NCBI RefSeq assembly: GCF_003990445.1
Contig: NZ_REEZ01000002.1
Location: 437,121-501,120 of the forward strand
Reading direction: 5' to 3'
Length of the DNA: 64,000 nucleotides
From: Pararhodobacter zhoushanensis
GTDB taxonomy: Bacteria; Pseudomonadota; Alphaproteobacteria; Rhodobacterales; Rhodobacteraceae
Positions within the stretch are counted from its first letter, which is position 1, and each line of letters starts with the position of its first letter. The position numbers were made by a program, and so were the translations under genes. Shown piece after piece: positions 35,534 through 46,204 of this stretch. The notes under the pieces were generated by a model. The model did not search any database, was not told the origin of the DNA, and worked only from the letters and a program-made list of their open reading frames with translations.

Positions 35534-38175
35534 TCGGCAGCCATCCTTGGGGTTGCTGCCTGCAAAAGCGCACGCAGCTCTGGCTTGCACGATCCACAGT
35601 TGGTGCCCGCCCGCAAGGCCTCGCCGATCGCCTCGACGCTGGTCAGCCGCTGGTCGCTGATTGCCGCGCGAAGGGTGTTCACGCCGATGTCGAAACAGGC
35701 ACAGAGCGTCGCACCGGGGTCAGGCCGGTCGGCACCGGGTTGCCCGGCCAGCACGGAGACACCCTGCACCTGACCCAGCAACCCCAACAGATGCTGACGC
35801 GAGACGGCGACCGGCTGGGGTGCGATGAACAGCGCCGCGATCAGGCGGCCCTGTTCCAGAAATGCCAGCCGGTGCACACCGCGCGCGGGGTCAGAGACGA
35901 CAACCGGCTCGGCATCGTCCGGCAGCGCAAAGAGCACGCGCGCCTGGGCCACCCAATCTGTCACCGGCACATCATAGCCCAGCTCCACCCGCCAGCCGTC
36001 CTTCGCGCGGGCCTTGGCCCAATAGGCGGCGTCCGGCTGTGGCTCGGCCACTGACAGCCCGAACCCGTAGGACAGCGCCTTGAACGGTTCCGCCCGGCAG
36101 ATCGCCGCCTTGCTCTCGGGCTGGCCCGAGACCGGATCGGTCACCCCCGCCACCAGCGCATCAATGCGCCCGGCGCTGGCCATCTCGCCCGTCCAGTGCA
36201 TTGGCGCGAACACCTGCCCCGGCTGCACCTTGTCGCTGACCAGCACCCGCAGAATTGCGTGACCGACCGGGCTTTGCACCCGTGCCAGCGTGGCCGGGGC
36301 AAGGCCCAAAGCCTCGGCATCCTGCGGATGAATTTCCAGATACGGCTCGGCCATATGCGCGTTCAGGCGCGAGGCTTTGGCGGTGCGGGTCATCGTGTGC
36401 CACTGGTCGCGCACCCGGCCGGTGTTCAGGACAAGCGGGAATTCCGCCGAGGGCACGGCAACCGGCGCGCGGCTGGTCAGCGGCAGCATCCGACCCTTGC
36501 CCGAGGGGGTAAAAAAGCGCCCGTCGCCAAAGAACCGCCCACCCGTACGGGTGCCGCTCAAGGGCCAGCGGAAAGGCTCCAGCGCGTCATACTCGGCGTC
36601 CGAGCAGTTCGCGAGGCCCGAAATGTCAAAGTCGAGCCCGAGCCCGCCCGCCACCCCGCTCAGTGCGGCGTATTCGCGGAAGATCTCGGCGGGCGCGGCA
36701 AAGTCAAACGCTTGAGTGTGCCCCATGCGCTGCCCCACCTCAGCCAGCATCGCCCAATCGGGCCGCGCCTGACCCGGCGCGGGCAGAAAAGCGCGCTGGC
36801 GGCTGATGCAGCGCTCGGAATTGGTGACGGTGCCGTCCTTCTCGCCCCAGCCCGTCGCGGGCAGCAATACATGCGCCAGACGCGCGGTGTCAGTCCGGTC
36901 GGTCACATCGCTGACCACGACGAAATCGCAGCCCTTGAGCGCCTCGCGTACCGCATCGGCGTCGGGCATGGTGACGGCGGGGTTGGTGTGGATGATCCAG
37001 ATCGCCTTGATCCGCCCGTCGCCCACCGCCCTGAACATCTCGACCGCCTTCAGCCCCGGCTGATCCGCGATCACCGGCGCGTTCCAGAAGGTCTGCACGG
37101 CGGCGCGGTGCTGGGCGTTTTCGATGTCGAGATGGCAGGCGAGCATGTTGGCCAGCCCGCCCACCTCACGCCCGCCCATCGCATTGGGCTGGCCGGTGAT
37201 GCTGAACGGCCCCATGCCCGGATGACCGATGCGGCCCGTCGCCACATGGCAGTTGAGGATCGCGTTAACCTTGTCGGTGCCGCTGCTGGATTGGTTAACG
37301 CCTTGCGAATACAGCGTCACCACCTTGTCGCTGCGCATCCAGTGATCGCAAAAGGCGGCAATCTGGGCGGGGGTGAGGCCGGTGGCCGAAGCGTCATCCG
37401 AGCGGGCAGCGCGCAGGGCCTCGGGGAAGCCGTCAACGTGGTTAGCTATGAAACCGGCATCCAGCGCGCCGTGATCGGCAATCGCCACCAGCAGCGCGTT
37501 GAACAGCGCCACATCGCTACCGGGGCGGATCGACAGATGCAGATCGGCCAGATCCGAGGTCGCGGTGCGGCGCGGATCGACGGTGATGACCACCATCTCG
37601 GGCCGCGCGGCCTTGGCAGCGGCGAGGCGCTGATACAGGACCGGATGGCACCACGCGAGGTTCGAGCCGACCAGCACGACGGTATCGGCCTGCTCGACAT
37701 CATCATAGAGGCCGGGCACCGTGTCGGTGCCAAAAGCGCGCCGGTGACCGGCCACCGACGAGGCCATGCAGAGCCGCGAGTTGGTGTCGATATTGCCCGA
37801 GCCGACGAAACCTTTCATCAACTTGTTGGCGACATAATAGTCCTCGGTCAGCAACTGGCCTGAGACATAGAACGCCACCGCGTCCGGCCCGTGGGTGTCG
37901 ATCACCGCGCGAAAACGGTCCGCCACCGTTTGCAGCGCGGTGTCCCAGTCCGTGTTCTGACCACCAACGCGGGGGGCCAGCAGGCGGTCCTCCAGCGACA
38001 GGGTTTCGCCCAGGGCGGAGCCTTTTGAACACAGCCGTCCCGCGTTGGCGGGGTGGTTCGGATCGCCCGTGATGCGGACAGCCCCCTGCCCGTCTGGCCG
38101 GGCGATCACCCCGCAACCGACCCCGCAATAGGGGCAGGTGGTGCGGATTGCGGGAGGGCTGTCCGGGCGCGCCAT
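35530..38175 (-). CDS. nasA: Assimilatory nitrate reductase, catalytic subunit
   Basis: This 881-residue molybdopterin enzyme reduces nitrate to nitrite in the cytoplasm. The N-terminal [4Fe-4S] cysteines are 14, 17, 21 and 49 (CPYCGVGC...LCSKG). It has the bis-MGD domains with SGQLLTEDYYVANKLMKGF and QGVNQSSSGTD. The C-terminal BFD-like [2Fe-2S] module (LCACFDIG...NCGSC) is where reductant enters. It lies between nirD and the TrpD2-like gene. Confidence 0.95.
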   Translation of the reverse strand: MARPDSPPAIRTTCPYCGVGCGVIARPDGQGAVRITGDPNHPANAGRLCSKGSALGETLSLEDRLLAPRVGGQNTDWDTALQTVADRFRAVIDTHGPDAVAFYVSGQLLTEDYYVANKLMKGFVGSGNIDTNSRLCMASSVAGHRRAFGTDTVPGLYDDVEQADTVVLVGSNLAWCHPVLYQRLAAAKAARPEMVVITVDPRRTATSDLADLHLSIRPGSDVALFNALLVAIADHGALDAGFIANHVDGFPEALRAARSDDASATGLTPAQIAAFCDHWMRSDKVVTLYSQGVNQSSSGTDKVNAILNCHVATGRIGHPGMGPFSITGQPNAMGGREVGGLANMLACHLDIENAQHRAAVQTFWNAPVIADQPGLKAVEMFRAVGDGRIKAIWIIHTNPAVTMPDADAVREALKGCDFVVVSDVTDRTDTARLAHVLLPATGWGEKDGTVTNSERCISRQRAFLPAPGQARPDWAMLAEVGQRMGHTQAFDFAAPAEIFREYAALSGVAGGLGLDFDISGLANCSDAEYDALEPFRWPLSGTRTGGRFFGDGRFFTPSGKGRMLPLTSRAPVAVPSAEFPLVLNTGRVRDQWHTMTRTAKASRLNAHMAEPYLEIHPQDAEALGLAPATLARVQSPVGHAILRVLVSDKVQPGQVFAPMHWTGEMASAGRIDALVAGVTDPVSGQPESKAAICRAEPFKALSYGFGLSVAEPQPDAAYWAKARAKDGWRVELGYDVPVTDWVAQARVLFALPDDAEPVVVSDPARGVHRLAFLEQGRLIAALFIAPQPVAVSRQHLLGLLGQVQGVSVLAGQPGADRPDPGATLCACFDIGVNTLRAAISDQRLTSVEAIGEALRAGTNCGSCKPELRALLQAATPRMAAE

Positions 38176-38178
38176 GGG

Positions 38179-38517
38179 TCAGGCGGCCTGTGAACGGGCT
38201 TGCAGGCGCGCGGCGTCCAGCAACACGCGCCCGCCCTCAACCCGCGCCGGATAAGTGGCGACGCGGCCAGTGTCGGCGCCTTGGGCCTCGCCGGTGGTGA
38301 AGTCGAAGACCCAGTTGTGCAGCGGGCAGGTCACCGCATGCCCGTGCACGATGCCGTCCGCCAGCGGCCCGCCCTTATGCGGGCAGCGGTTTTCGAGCGC
38401 GTAGACCTCATCCGCGCCGGTGCGGAACACGGCGACGCAACCCAGCGGCGTCGTCACCTTGCGCGCGCCGCGCGGCGGGATGGCGTCGAGGGGGCCGATG
38501 TCGATCCAGGTGGTCAT
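38179..38517 (-). CDS. nirD: Nitrite reductase small subunit
   Basis: This 112-residue Rieske-fold protein starts at 38517 after AGGAG. CPHKGGP and CPLHNWVFD supply the two Cys and two His [2Fe-2S] ligands; many NirD proteins lack them, so this one belongs to the cluster-bearing type. It partners NirB in ammonium-forming nitrite reduction. It sits between nirB and nasA with a 3-bp gap to nasA. Confidence 0.93.
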   Translation of the reverse strand: MTTWIDIGPLDAIPPRGARKVTTPLGCVAVFRTGADEVYALENRCPHKGGPLADGIVHGHAVTCPLHNWVFDFTTGEAQGADTGRVATYPARVEGGRVLLDAARLQARSQAA

Positions 38518-38540
38518 GGGTTTCTCCTGCGGCAAAAGGA

Positions 38541-40970
38541 TCATTCGGCGGCGAAGCCGGACAAGTTGACGGGTTTGTACTGCTCGGACCGCTCGCGGAC
38601 GTGCTCGGCCCACGGGTCTTTCTGATAGACCGATTGCGAGACGGCGAAGGCGTCGATCAGGCGCTGGCGTTCGGCCAGATCGTCCACGACCCGCTCTTTC
38701 ACCCAGTCCAGCCCCACCTTGGCGACCCATTTATAGGGCCGGTCCAGATATTTCGCGTTTTCCCGATAAAGCTGGACAAAGGCGATGGTCAGCGCAATCG
38801 CCTCTTCCTCGGTTTCGACCTGCCCCAGACGCTCGGTCTCTTTCAGATCCATCCCCGCGGCCCCCGCGACACCGATCTGGAACCCGCTGTCGACGCAGAT
38901 GATGCCAACATCCTTGCAGGTCGCCTCGGCGCAGTTGCGCGGGCAGCCCGAGACCGCCAGCTTGACCTTGTGCGGCGTCCACGACCCCCACAGCGCCTTT
39001 TCCAGCTTGATCCCCAACCCGGTCGAATCCTGCGTGCCAAACCGGCAATGATCGGTCCCTACACAGGTTTTCACCGTCCTCAGGCCCTTGGAATACGCAT
39101 GCCCCGAGACCATCCCGGCCGCGTTCAGATCAGCCCAGATCGCCGGCAGATCCTCGGATTTCACGCCCAGCAGGTCGATGCGCTGACCGCCCGTTACCTT
39201 GACCGTCGGCACAGCGAATTTATCGGCGGCGTCGGCAATCGCGCGCAGCTCATCCGGCGTGGTGATCCCGCCCCACATGCGCGGCATCACGCTGAAGGTA
39301 CCGTCCTTCTGGATATTCGCGTGTTTGCGCTCGTTGATGAAGCGGCTTTGCAGGTCGTCGCGATACTCCAGCGGCCAGTCGGCCAGCAGGTAGAAGTTGA
39401 GCGCCGGGCGGCAGACGTGGCAGCCGTCGGGCGTCTTCCACGCCCCGGCCTGCCAGACAGCGGGCATGGATTTGAGCGATTGCGACTTGATCAGGCGGCG
39501 CAGATCCTCATGCGTCAACTCGGTGCAGCCACAGACCGGCTGCACGGCCTTGCGGGTGAATCTGTCGCCCAGGGTCGAGGCCAGAACCTGCTCGACCAGC
39601 CCGGTGCAGGTGCCACAGGACGCGCTGGCCTTGGTCTGCGCCTTGACGGCGGCCAGATCGCTGGCCCCGCCGTTGATCGCGGCGACGATGGTGCCCTTGC
39701 AGACGCCGTTGCAGCCGCAAATCTCCGCCTCAGGCGGTAAGGCTGCAACGGCCGCCATAGGGTCCACCGGAGCACCCCCCTGAAACGCCGGGCCAAAGAT
39801 CAGCGTGTCGCGCAGGGTGCTGATGTCGGCGCCGTCGCGGATCTGGCCGAAGAACCAGTTGCTGTCGGCGGTGTCGCCATACATCACCGCGCCGATGATC
39901 GCGTCGTCCTCGATCACCAGCCGCTTGTAGACGCCGCGCCCCGGATCGCGGAACACGATGTCCTCGCGGTTGGGGCCTTCGGCGAAATCCCCGGCGCTGA
40001 ACAGATCGCAGCCGGTGACCTTGAGCTTGGTGGACAGCTCTTTGGGCACAAAGACCGCCTCGGCCCCCAGCAGCGTCTGCGCCAAAACTTTGGCCTGATC
40101 ATAGAGCGGGGCGACCAGACCGAACAATTGCCCATTGAAATCAACGCACTCACCGACCGCAAAGATGTCCGGGTCCGAGGTCCGCATCTGCGCGTCGATG
40201 GCGATACCGCGCGCCACCTCAAGCCCGGCATCCGTGGCAAGCCGGGTTTCGGGTCGGATGCCGACGGCCATCACCACCAGATCGGCGGGCAAGGTCGTGC
40301 CATCCTCGAGCAGAACCGCCTCGACCCGGTCGTCGCCCAGGATCGCGGTGGTCGAGGCCTTGGTCATCACCTTGATGCCCCGGTGCTCCAGATCGCGGCG
40401 CAAAAGGAAGCCTGCGGCCTCGTCCAGCTGGCGCTCCATCAGATGCCCGCTGAGGTGCAGCACGGTCACCTCCATCCCGCGCAAGCGCAGGCCCGCGGCA
40501 GCCTCAAGCCCCAAGAGCCCGCCGCCGATCACCACCGCGCTGCCGCCCTTGCCCGAGGCCTCGATCATCGCGTTGGTATCGTCGAGATCGCGGTAGGTGA
40601 TCACGCCGGGCAGATCACGCCCCGGCACCGGAATGATGAACGGGGCCGAGCCGGTGGCGATCACCAGCTGGTCATAAGGCACCTCGCCCTGCGCGCCGAC
40701 CACCACCTTGCGCGCTCGGTCGATGCGGGTGACCGCCTCGCCAAAGCGACAGGTCACCGCGTTCGCCGCGTACCAGGCATCGTCATGGGTGACGATCTCG
40801 GCATAGCTTTTCTCGCCCGACAACACCGGCGACAGCATGATGCGGTTGTAGTTGCCGCGCGGCTCGGCGTTGAACAGCGTCACCGCATAGGCACCGGGCG
40901 CGGTGTCGAACAGCTCTTCCAGCATCCGGCCCGAGGCCATGCCAGCACCGATAACGACCAGTTTTTTCAT
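38541..40970 (-). CDS. nirB: Nitrite reductase [NAD(P)H] large subunit
   Basis: This 809-residue enzyme reduces nitrite to ammonium. It has an N-terminal FAD/NAD(P)-disulphide oxidoreductase domain (VIGAGMASGRMLEEL; VVIGGGLLGLEAAAGLR), a double BFD-like [2Fe-2S] region (CGCNGVCKG...SCGTC, CGCTEL), and a C-terminal siroheme/[4Fe-4S] domain (CVGTDHCRFG and VSGCPRNCAEATCKD). Electrons pass from NAD(P)H to siroheme. It is preceded directly by the GAF-protein gene. Confidence 0.96.
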   Translation of the reverse strand: MKKLVVIGAGMASGRMLEELFDTAPGAYAVTLFNAEPRGNYNRIMLSPVLSGEKSYAEIVTHDDAWYAANAVTCRFGEAVTRIDRARKVVVGAQGEVPYDQLVIATGSAPFIIPVPGRDLPGVITYRDLDDTNAMIEASGKGGSAVVIGGGLLGLEAAAGLRLRGMEVTVLHLSGHLMERQLDEAAGFLLRRDLEHRGIKVMTKASTTAILGDDRVEAVLLEDGTTLPADLVVMAVGIRPETRLATDAGLEVARGIAIDAQMRTSDPDIFAVGECVDFNGQLFGLVAPLYDQAKVLAQTLLGAEAVFVPKELSTKLKVTGCDLFSAGDFAEGPNREDIVFRDPGRGVYKRLVIEDDAIIGAVMYGDTADSNWFFGQIRDGADISTLRDTLIFGPAFQGGAPVDPMAAVAALPPEAEICGCNGVCKGTIVAAINGGASDLAAVKAQTKASASCGTCTGLVEQVLASTLGDRFTRKAVQPVCGCTELTHEDLRRLIKSQSLKSMPAVWQAGAWKTPDGCHVCRPALNFYLLADWPLEYRDDLQSRFINERKHANIQKDGTFSVMPRMWGGITTPDELRAIADAADKFAVPTVKVTGGQRIDLLGVKSEDLPAIWADLNAAGMVSGHAYSKGLRTVKTCVGTDHCRFGTQDSTGLGIKLEKALWGSWTPHKVKLAVSGCPRNCAEATCKDVGIICVDSGFQIGVAGAAGMDLKETERLGQVETEEEAIALTIAFVQLYRENAKYLDRPYKWVAKVGLDWVKERVVDDLAERQRLIDAFAVSQSVYQKDPWAEHVRERSEQYKPVNLSGFAAE

Positions 40971-40979
40971 GTTCAGCCC

Positions 40980-41912
40980 TCAGCAATACCAGGCGATGAC
41001 GAACGCCAGTTCGCCTGCCTGATGGATGGGAAGCGCCACCAGCGAGTCGTAACCCGCGGTCTGCGCCGGATTGCCCGCCAGAACCAACGGCAGACCGTTA
41101 CCCAGAACGGTGCCGATGGGGCCCTCCCACGCGGCGGCGCGGCGGGGGTTGTCGGCGTCCCACAGCCTGCCGTCGCGCGCGCAGGTGCCATCGACCAGCA
41201 GCGCCGCACCGGTCTTGCCGACCCGGGCGCTGCGGGCGTCCCAGATCTCGAACCGGCGGGCCAGCGGCGTGCCGCGCGCCGACAGCAGCGTCAGCACATA
41301 GGTCTTGCTGCCGGGCACCGGGACCGGCAGGCCCAGCCCGGTGGTCAGCCCTGCTTTGCCGGCGCTTTCGGCGCGCACAAAGCGATAGCCCGAGCCCAGA
41401 TCGCGCATCAGCATCGGCGTGCGCGCCGCCCAGACGCCGCCGGGCAGACCCTGCCCGATGGGGAAATGCGTGTGCTGGCTAACCCATTCGAAATGCTTGG
41501 CGGCACCGAAATAGCCGTCTTCCAGCATCAGAAGGCCGTCAGTCTCGGCCCAGACCTCGATCGCGCCGATCCGCTCGGCGTCATCGGCGCAGAGCACCAC
41601 CAGCACCGCTTTCAGCTCGGCACCGGCAAAGACCGGGATGGCGACGGCGGCGGTCAGGCCCGCCTCTTTCGCGGCCTCGGCCCGCTTGAAATACGAGCCG
41701 TCGAAAGCCTTGAGCACCACGGGCCGCGCCTCGGCCCAGGCCTTGCCGGGCAGACCTTCGCCCTTGGCAAAGCTCTCGCGGGCTGAGGCTTCGGCGAAGC
41801 CGTCGAGCGCGCCATAGCTGCCCTGCGCGTGGACCAGACGGCCCTCTTGCGGCACCCAGACTTCGGCGACCTCGATAAAGGTCCGCGCCTGCGGGTCGAG
41901 CGTCACATCCAT
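40980..41912 (-). CDS. Tandem GAF-domain protein in the nas operon
   Basis: This 310-residue protein has two GAF-like repeats that share a conserved segment: GEGLPGKAWA near residue 51 and IGQGLPGGVWA near 152, each followed about 30 residues later by AGLTAAVAIP or AGLTTGLGLP (offset about 101). There is no kinase, HTH or output domain. The ATG at 41912 overlaps the ABC ATPase stop (TGATG), with AGGAGG upstream. Its position between transporter and NirB suggests it senses a metabolite or redox state for the pathway; the ligand is unknown. Confidence 0.8.
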   Translation of the reverse strand: MDVTLDPQARTFIEVAEVWVPQEGRLVHAQGSYGALDGFAEASARESFAKGEGLPGKAWAEARPVVLKAFDGSYFKRAEAAKEAGLTAAVAIPVFAGAELKAVLVVLCADDAERIGAIEVWAETDGLLMLEDGYFGAAKHFEWVSQHTHFPIGQGLPGGVWAARTPMLMRDLGSGYRFVRAESAGKAGLTTGLGLPVPVPGSKTYVLTLLSARGTPLARRFEIWDARSARVGKTGAALLVDGTCARDGRLWDADNPRRAAAWEGPIGTVLGNGLPLVLAGNPAQTAGYDSLVALPIHQAGELAFVIAWYC

Positions 41913-43618
41913 CACGCGGCCTCCTGGGATTTAGGTGCCGCTTGCGCCGCCGGTTTTTCAATCGGGCGCGCGCCGCCCTCGTAGTCTTCAAGGAAGCTCA
42001 ACACCTGCTCGCGATACAGGTAGTAATCCGCGTGCTCGAGCAGCGCCTTGCGGGTGCGCGGGCGGGGCAGATCGACGCTCATCACCTTGCCGATGGTCGC
42101 CTGCGGGCCGTTGGTCATCATCACCACCCGGTCGGCCAGCATGATCGCCTCATCGACGTCATGCGTGACGCAGATGGCAGTGACCTTGGTGCGCGACCAG
42201 ACCTCCATCAGAACCTCTTGCAGCTCCCACCGGGTCAGGCTGTCGAGCATGCCGAAGGGCTCATCGAGCAGCAGCAGCTTGGGGCTGAGCGCAAAGGCGC
42301 GGGCGATGCCGACGCGTTGGCGCATGCCGTTCGACATCTCGCTGGCGGCGCGGTCCATGCTGTCACCCAGACCCACGCGCTCAAGATAGTATTCCACCAC
42401 CTCCTGCCGCTCGGCGGTGCTGGCGCGGGGATAGACCCGGTCCACGCCCACAGCGACGTTTTCCTTGGCGGTCAGCCACGGGAACAGGCTGGGCGACTGG
42501 AAGACCACGGCGCGCTCGGGGTCGGCCCCTTCAACCGTGCGGTTGTCCAGCGTGATCACGCCCTTCGAGATCGCATTCAGCCCCGCCGCCATGGTCAGCA
42601 CAGTGGATTTGCCGCAGCCCGAATGGCCGATCAGGCTGATGAACTCGCCCTTGTTGACCTTGAGGTTGAAGTCTTCGACCACGGTGAGCGGGCCCTTGGC
42701 GGTCGGGTAGACCTTGTGCAGGTTCCAGAACTCCAGATAGCGGTCGGTGAGCGGCGAGGCCGCAGCATCGGCCACCAACTGCGGCACGTCCCCGGCCATG
42801 CCATGAATCGGCGTCACGTTCGGCAGGATGCGCGAACCCTCGATCTTGCTCTCGATCCCGACGTCCATCAGATAGGTGGTGATCTGCGCGCGCAGGCGTT
42901 TGAAACCAGCGTCGTGGTTCATCGCGCCCCGGTCGCGCGGGCGCGGCAAGGTGACGGCAAATTCGGTGCCCAGCGTGCCATCGGGGTTCAGCGGGATGAT
43001 GCGGTCGGCCAGTAGAATGGCCTCATCCACATCGTTGGTGATCAGCACGCAGGTTTTCTTGTCCTGCTCCCAGATCCGCTCGATCTCATCCGCCAGCTTG
43101 GCGCGGGTCAGCGCATCCAGCGCCGAGAGCGGCTCGTCCAGCAGCAGGATCTCGGGGTTCAGCGCCAAGGCGCGAGCGACGGCGACGCGCTGGCGCATGC
43201 CACCCGACAGCTCGGCCGGGCGGCGCTCCATCGCGTGACCAAGGCCCACCATCTTGACGTAATGCGCGACCTTCGCGGCCCGCTCGGCCTTTGACAGCTT
43301 GGGGTTCACCGCATCCACCGCCAGCGCCACGTTGCCGCGCACGGTCAGCCAGGGCATCAGCGAATAGCTTTGAAACACCAGCCCGCGCTCCGGCCCCGGC
43401 CCGTCGACCGGCTTGCCCTTGAACAGAACCTCGCCCTTGTCGGGCAAGGTCAGCCCGGCCATCAGGTTCATCAAGGTCGATTTGCCGGTGCCCGAAAAAC
43501 CCAGGATCGCCACGAATTCGCCATCCGCGATGGCCAGATCAATGTTCGGCAGCACCTCAGCCCGGTGAGTACCCTCACCGAAACCCTTGGACACATTGCG
43601 CAATTCAAGAATGTTCAT
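41912..43618 (-). CDS. Nitrate ABC transporter, fused double ATPase (NrtC/NrtD type)
   Basis: This 568-residue protein carries two complete ABC ATPases in one chain. The first has Walker [10 protein letters not shown] and signature LSGGMRQR. After a linker of about 80 residues comes the second, with GHSGCGKST and the signature variant MSNGMRQR. Both have DEP Walker B motifs. The start is the ATG at 43618; upstream frame sequence overlaps nrtB. It would energise nitrate import through NrtB. Confidence 0.92.
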   Translation of the reverse strand: MNILELRNVSKGFGEGTHRAEVLPNIDLAIADGEFVAILGFSGTGKSTLMNLMAGLTLPDKGEVLFKGKPVDGPGPERGLVFQSYSLMPWLTVRGNVALAVDAVNPKLSKAERAAKVAHYVKMVGLGHAMERRPAELSGGMRQRVAVARALALNPEILLLDEPLSALDALTRAKLADEIERIWEQDKKTCVLITNDVDEAILLADRIIPLNPDGTLGTEFAVTLPRPRDRGAMNHDAGFKRLRAQITTYLMDVGIESKIEGSRILPNVTPIHGMAGDVPQLVADAAASPLTDRYLEFWNLHKVYPTAKGPLTVVEDFNLKVNKGEFISLIGHSGCGKSTVLTMAAGLNAISKGVITLDNRTVEGADPERAVVFQSPSLFPWLTAKENVAVGVDRVYPRASTAERQEVVEYYLERVGLGDSMDRAASEMSNGMRQRVGIARAFALSPKLLLLDEPFGMLDSLTRWELQEVLMEVWSRTKVTAICVTHDVDEAIMLADRVVMMTNGPQATIGKVMSVDLPRPRTRKALLEHADYYLYREQVLSFLEDYEGGARPIEKPAAQAAPKSQEAA

Positions 43619-43623
43619 GGGGA

Positions 43624-44700
43624 TCACCGATTGTTCGAGAACGTGAACATCGACTGGATCGCGAACATCAGCCGATCCAGCAGGAAGCCGATGATGCCGA
43701 TGGTGAAGACCGCGACCATGATCTTGGCCAGCGACTGCGACGAGCCGTTCTGGAACTCGTCCCAGACGAATTTGCCCAAGCCCGGGTTCTGCGCCAGCAT
43801 CTCGGCGGCGATCAGCACCATCCAGCCCACGCCCAGCGACAGGCGCAGCCCGGTGAAGATCAGCGGCAGGGACGAGGGCAGGACCAGCTTGGTGATCTTG
43901 GTCCAGGTGCTCATCTTGAGCACCTTGGAGACATTCACCAGATCCTTGTCGATGGATGCCACGCCCAGCGCGGTGTTGATGATCGTCGGCCACAGCGAAC
44001 ACAGCGTCACGGTGATCGCGGAAATCAGGAAGCTCTTGGAAAACCAGCCGTCATCGGCGGTGTAGAGCGCGGAAACCACAATCGACACGATGGGCAGCCA
44101 GGCCAGCGGCGAGACGGGTTTGAAGATCTGGATCAGCGGGTTCATCGCCGAATTGGCGGTCGGCGACAGACCGGCAGCGATGCCCATCGGCACGGCAATC
44201 ACGGTGCCCAGCACAAAGCCGAAGAACACGGTTTTGATCGAGGTCCAGATTTGCTGGTAATAGGTCGGTGCGCCGGTAAACGTCCGATAGCGCGGCTCGT
44301 CGCCATTGGCGATGCGGGTGGCGTTGCGCTCGTCTTGCCGGGCATAGAACGCGTCGGCGTCGGCCATCGTGCGGACGTGGTCGGCGTGCAGGTTCTCGAC
44401 CTGCTCCCAGACCTGCATCGGGCCGGGGATCGCGCCCAGCGAGGTTTGCACACGCGGCGCCAGAGCGGACCACAGCATCAGGAAGACCGCGATGGCCAGC
44501 AAGGGCACGCCCAGCAGGCGCCAGACCTCTTTCATCTGGCCGCGCGGGTTGTCCCCGGCGACGGCCCGCAGGATCGGCGTGATCCAGGCCAGCCCGAAGA
44601 CTTTCAACCAGCTGTCGAGCGTATTGATGCGGGTAAAGAGCCGGGCGCGACGGGCTTCGCGGGCAGCGTCGGCGGCGAATTGCGGATCTATCGTCGTCAT
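43624..44700 (-). CDS. nrtB: Nitrate ABC transporter permease
   Basis: This is a 358-residue integral membrane protein of the NrtB/TauC family. It has an N-terminal cytoplasmic part and helix ([14 protein letters not shown]), a periplasmic insert, then six-helix permease core with [15 protein letters not shown] and the EAA-like loop [18 protein letters not shown] that contacts the ATPase. It is 5 bp upstream of the ATPase gene. The N-terminal extension is longer than in cyanobacterial NrtB. Confidence 0.93.
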   Translation of the reverse strand: MTTIDPQFAADAAREARRARLFTRINTLDSWLKVFGLAWITPILRAVAGDNPRGQMKEVWRLLGVPLLAIAVFLMLWSALAPRVQTSLGAIPGPMQVWEQVENLHADHVRTMADADAFYARQDERNATRIANGDEPRYRTFTGAPTYYQQIWTSIKTVFFGFVLGTVIAVPMGIAAGLSPTANSAMNPLIQIFKPVSPLAWLPIVSIVVSALYTADDGWFSKSFLISAITVTLCSLWPTIINTALGVASIDKDLVNVSKVLKMSTWTKITKLVLPSSLPLIFTGLRLSLGVGWMVLIAAEMLAQNPGLGKFVWDEFQNGSSQSLAKIMVAVFTIGIIGFLLDRLMFAIQSMFTFSNNR

Positions 44701-44753
44701 CGGGGGTCCTTTCGATCAGGGCCGGGGCAGGCACGGGATTTTCGAGGGGTGTC

Positions 44754-44780
44754 GAAGGGCGCAGGTCGGGCGCGCCCTTC
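44754..44780 (-). other. Intercistronic stem-loop between nrtA and nrtB
   Basis: Perfect 9-bp arms (GAAGGGCGC at 44754-44762, complement at 44772-44780) enclose a 9-base loop, with no T run. Such hairpins after binding-protein genes often protect the upstream mRNA and lower expression of the permease. That role is inferred. Confidence 0.6.
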
Positions 44781-44791
44781 AAGGCCGGGGC

Positions 44792-46147
44792 TCAGCCCTG
44801 AACCGCGCCGTCAACGAGCTGCTGTTCGCCGGTCAGACCGATGGAAAAGCTGTCGATATAGGCGTTGGGGGTCCGGCCGTCGTAGGGCACTGCGTCGATC
44901 AGCGTGTTGACCGGTTCGCGGAACCCGTCGGTATCCCAGGGGAAGTCGGCGGCATTGGCCAGACCCTCATCCACGAGGCTGCGCGCAGCGTCCAGATAGA
45001 TGTCGGGACGGTACACGCTGGCGGCGACGTCGGTGTACCACTGATCCGGGTGCGCTTCGGCGATCTGGCCCCAGCGGCGCATCTGGGTCAGGTACCAGAT
45101 GGCGTCGGAATAATAGGGATAGGTTGCGTTATAGCGGAAGAACACGTTGAAATCAGGCACATCGCGCACGTCGCCCGGGGCGTATTCAAACGTGCCGGTC
45201 ATCGACGCCGCGATCACCGCCGCATCCGCACCAACATAGGTCGGACGGCTGAGGATCTCGACCGCCTCCATCCGGTTGGCGTTGTCGTCGGCATCCAGCC
45301 AGATCGCGGCGCGGATCAGAGCGCGCACGATGGCGCGCGTGGTGTTGGGGTAGTCCTCGACGAAATCGGCGCGCAGGCCAAAGACTTTCTCGGGGTTGTT
45401 CGGCCAGATCTCGTAATCGGTGATCACCGGCACGCCGATACCGCGCTGCACGGCGGCTTGGTTCCACGGCTCACCGACGCAATAGCCGCTGATCGTGCCG
45501 GCCTCGAGCGTGGCGGGCATCTGCGGCGGCGGGGTCACCGATAGGAACACATCCGCGCCGATCTGGCCCGAGCTATCCTCAGGGCTGTACAGCCCCGGGT
45601 TCAGACCGCCAGCGGCCAGCCAGTAGCGCAGCTCGTAATTATGGGTCGAGACGGGATAGACCATGCCCATGTCGAACCGGCGTCCCTGATCGCGGAAGTC
45701 CTCGACCACCGGCACCAAAGCCGAGGCGCTGATCGGGTGCTGCGGCAGGCCGTTTTCCATCAGGGGCAGGCTGGGTAGCATCATCTCCCAGACCTCGTTC
45801 GACACGGTGATGCCGTTGCCGTTCAGGTCCATCGAGAAGGGCGTGACGATATGCGCCTCGGTCCCGTAGCCGATGGTCGCGGCCAGCGGCTGACCGGCCA
45901 GCATATGCGCGCCCTGCAGGGTGCCCGAGATCACACCATCCAGCAAAACCCGCCAGTTGGCCTGCGCTTCCAGCGTCACATACAGGCCCTCGTCCTCGAA
46001 ATATCCGCGCTCATAGGCGATGGCGAGGGGGGCCATGTCGGTCAGCTTGATGAAGCCAAATGTCAGCTCGTCGATCTCAAGATCCTGGGCACAGGCCGTG
46101 CCGGTCAGGGCCGTGGTGGCGATGAGGGCGGCAAAAAGACGGTTCAT
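44792..46147 (-). CDS. nrtA: Nitrate ABC transporter substrate-binding protein
   Basis: This 451-residue periplasmic binding protein of the NrtA/CmpA family starts at 46147. It has a Sec signal ([20 protein letters not shown]) followed by [23 protein letters not shown], the family's first strand and loop. [13 protein letters not shown] and [14 protein letters not shown] are further family motifs. It captures nitrate (or nitrite) for NrtB. Transcription must pass a leader with a terminator, so it is the first gene under NasT control. Confidence 0.95.
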   Translation of the reverse strand: MNRLFAALIATTALTGTACAQDLEIDELTFGFIKLTDMAPLAIAYERGYFEDEGLYVTLEAQANWRVLLDGVISGTLQGAHMLAGQPLAATIGYGTEAHIVTPFSMDLNGNGITVSNEVWEMMLPSLPLMENGLPQHPISASALVPVVEDFRDQGRRFDMGMVYPVSTHNYELRYWLAAGGLNPGLYSPEDSSGQIGADVFLSVTPPPQMPATLEAGTISGYCVGEPWNQAAVQRGIGVPVITDYEIWPNNPEKVFGLRADFVEDYPNTTRAIVRALIRAAIWLDADDNANRMEAVEILSRPTYVGADAAVIAASMTGTFEYAPGDVRDVPDFNVFFRYNATYPYYSDAIWYLTQMRRWGQIAEAHPDQWYTDVAASVYRPDIYLDAARSLVDEGLANAADFPWDTDGFREPVNTLIDAVPYDGRTPNAYIDSFSIGLTGEQQLVDGAVQG

Positions 46148-46204
46148 GGAGTCGTGTCCTTTCCTGGCATCCAGAAGCGGGGCTCGGATACGGAATGAGA
46201 GCGA

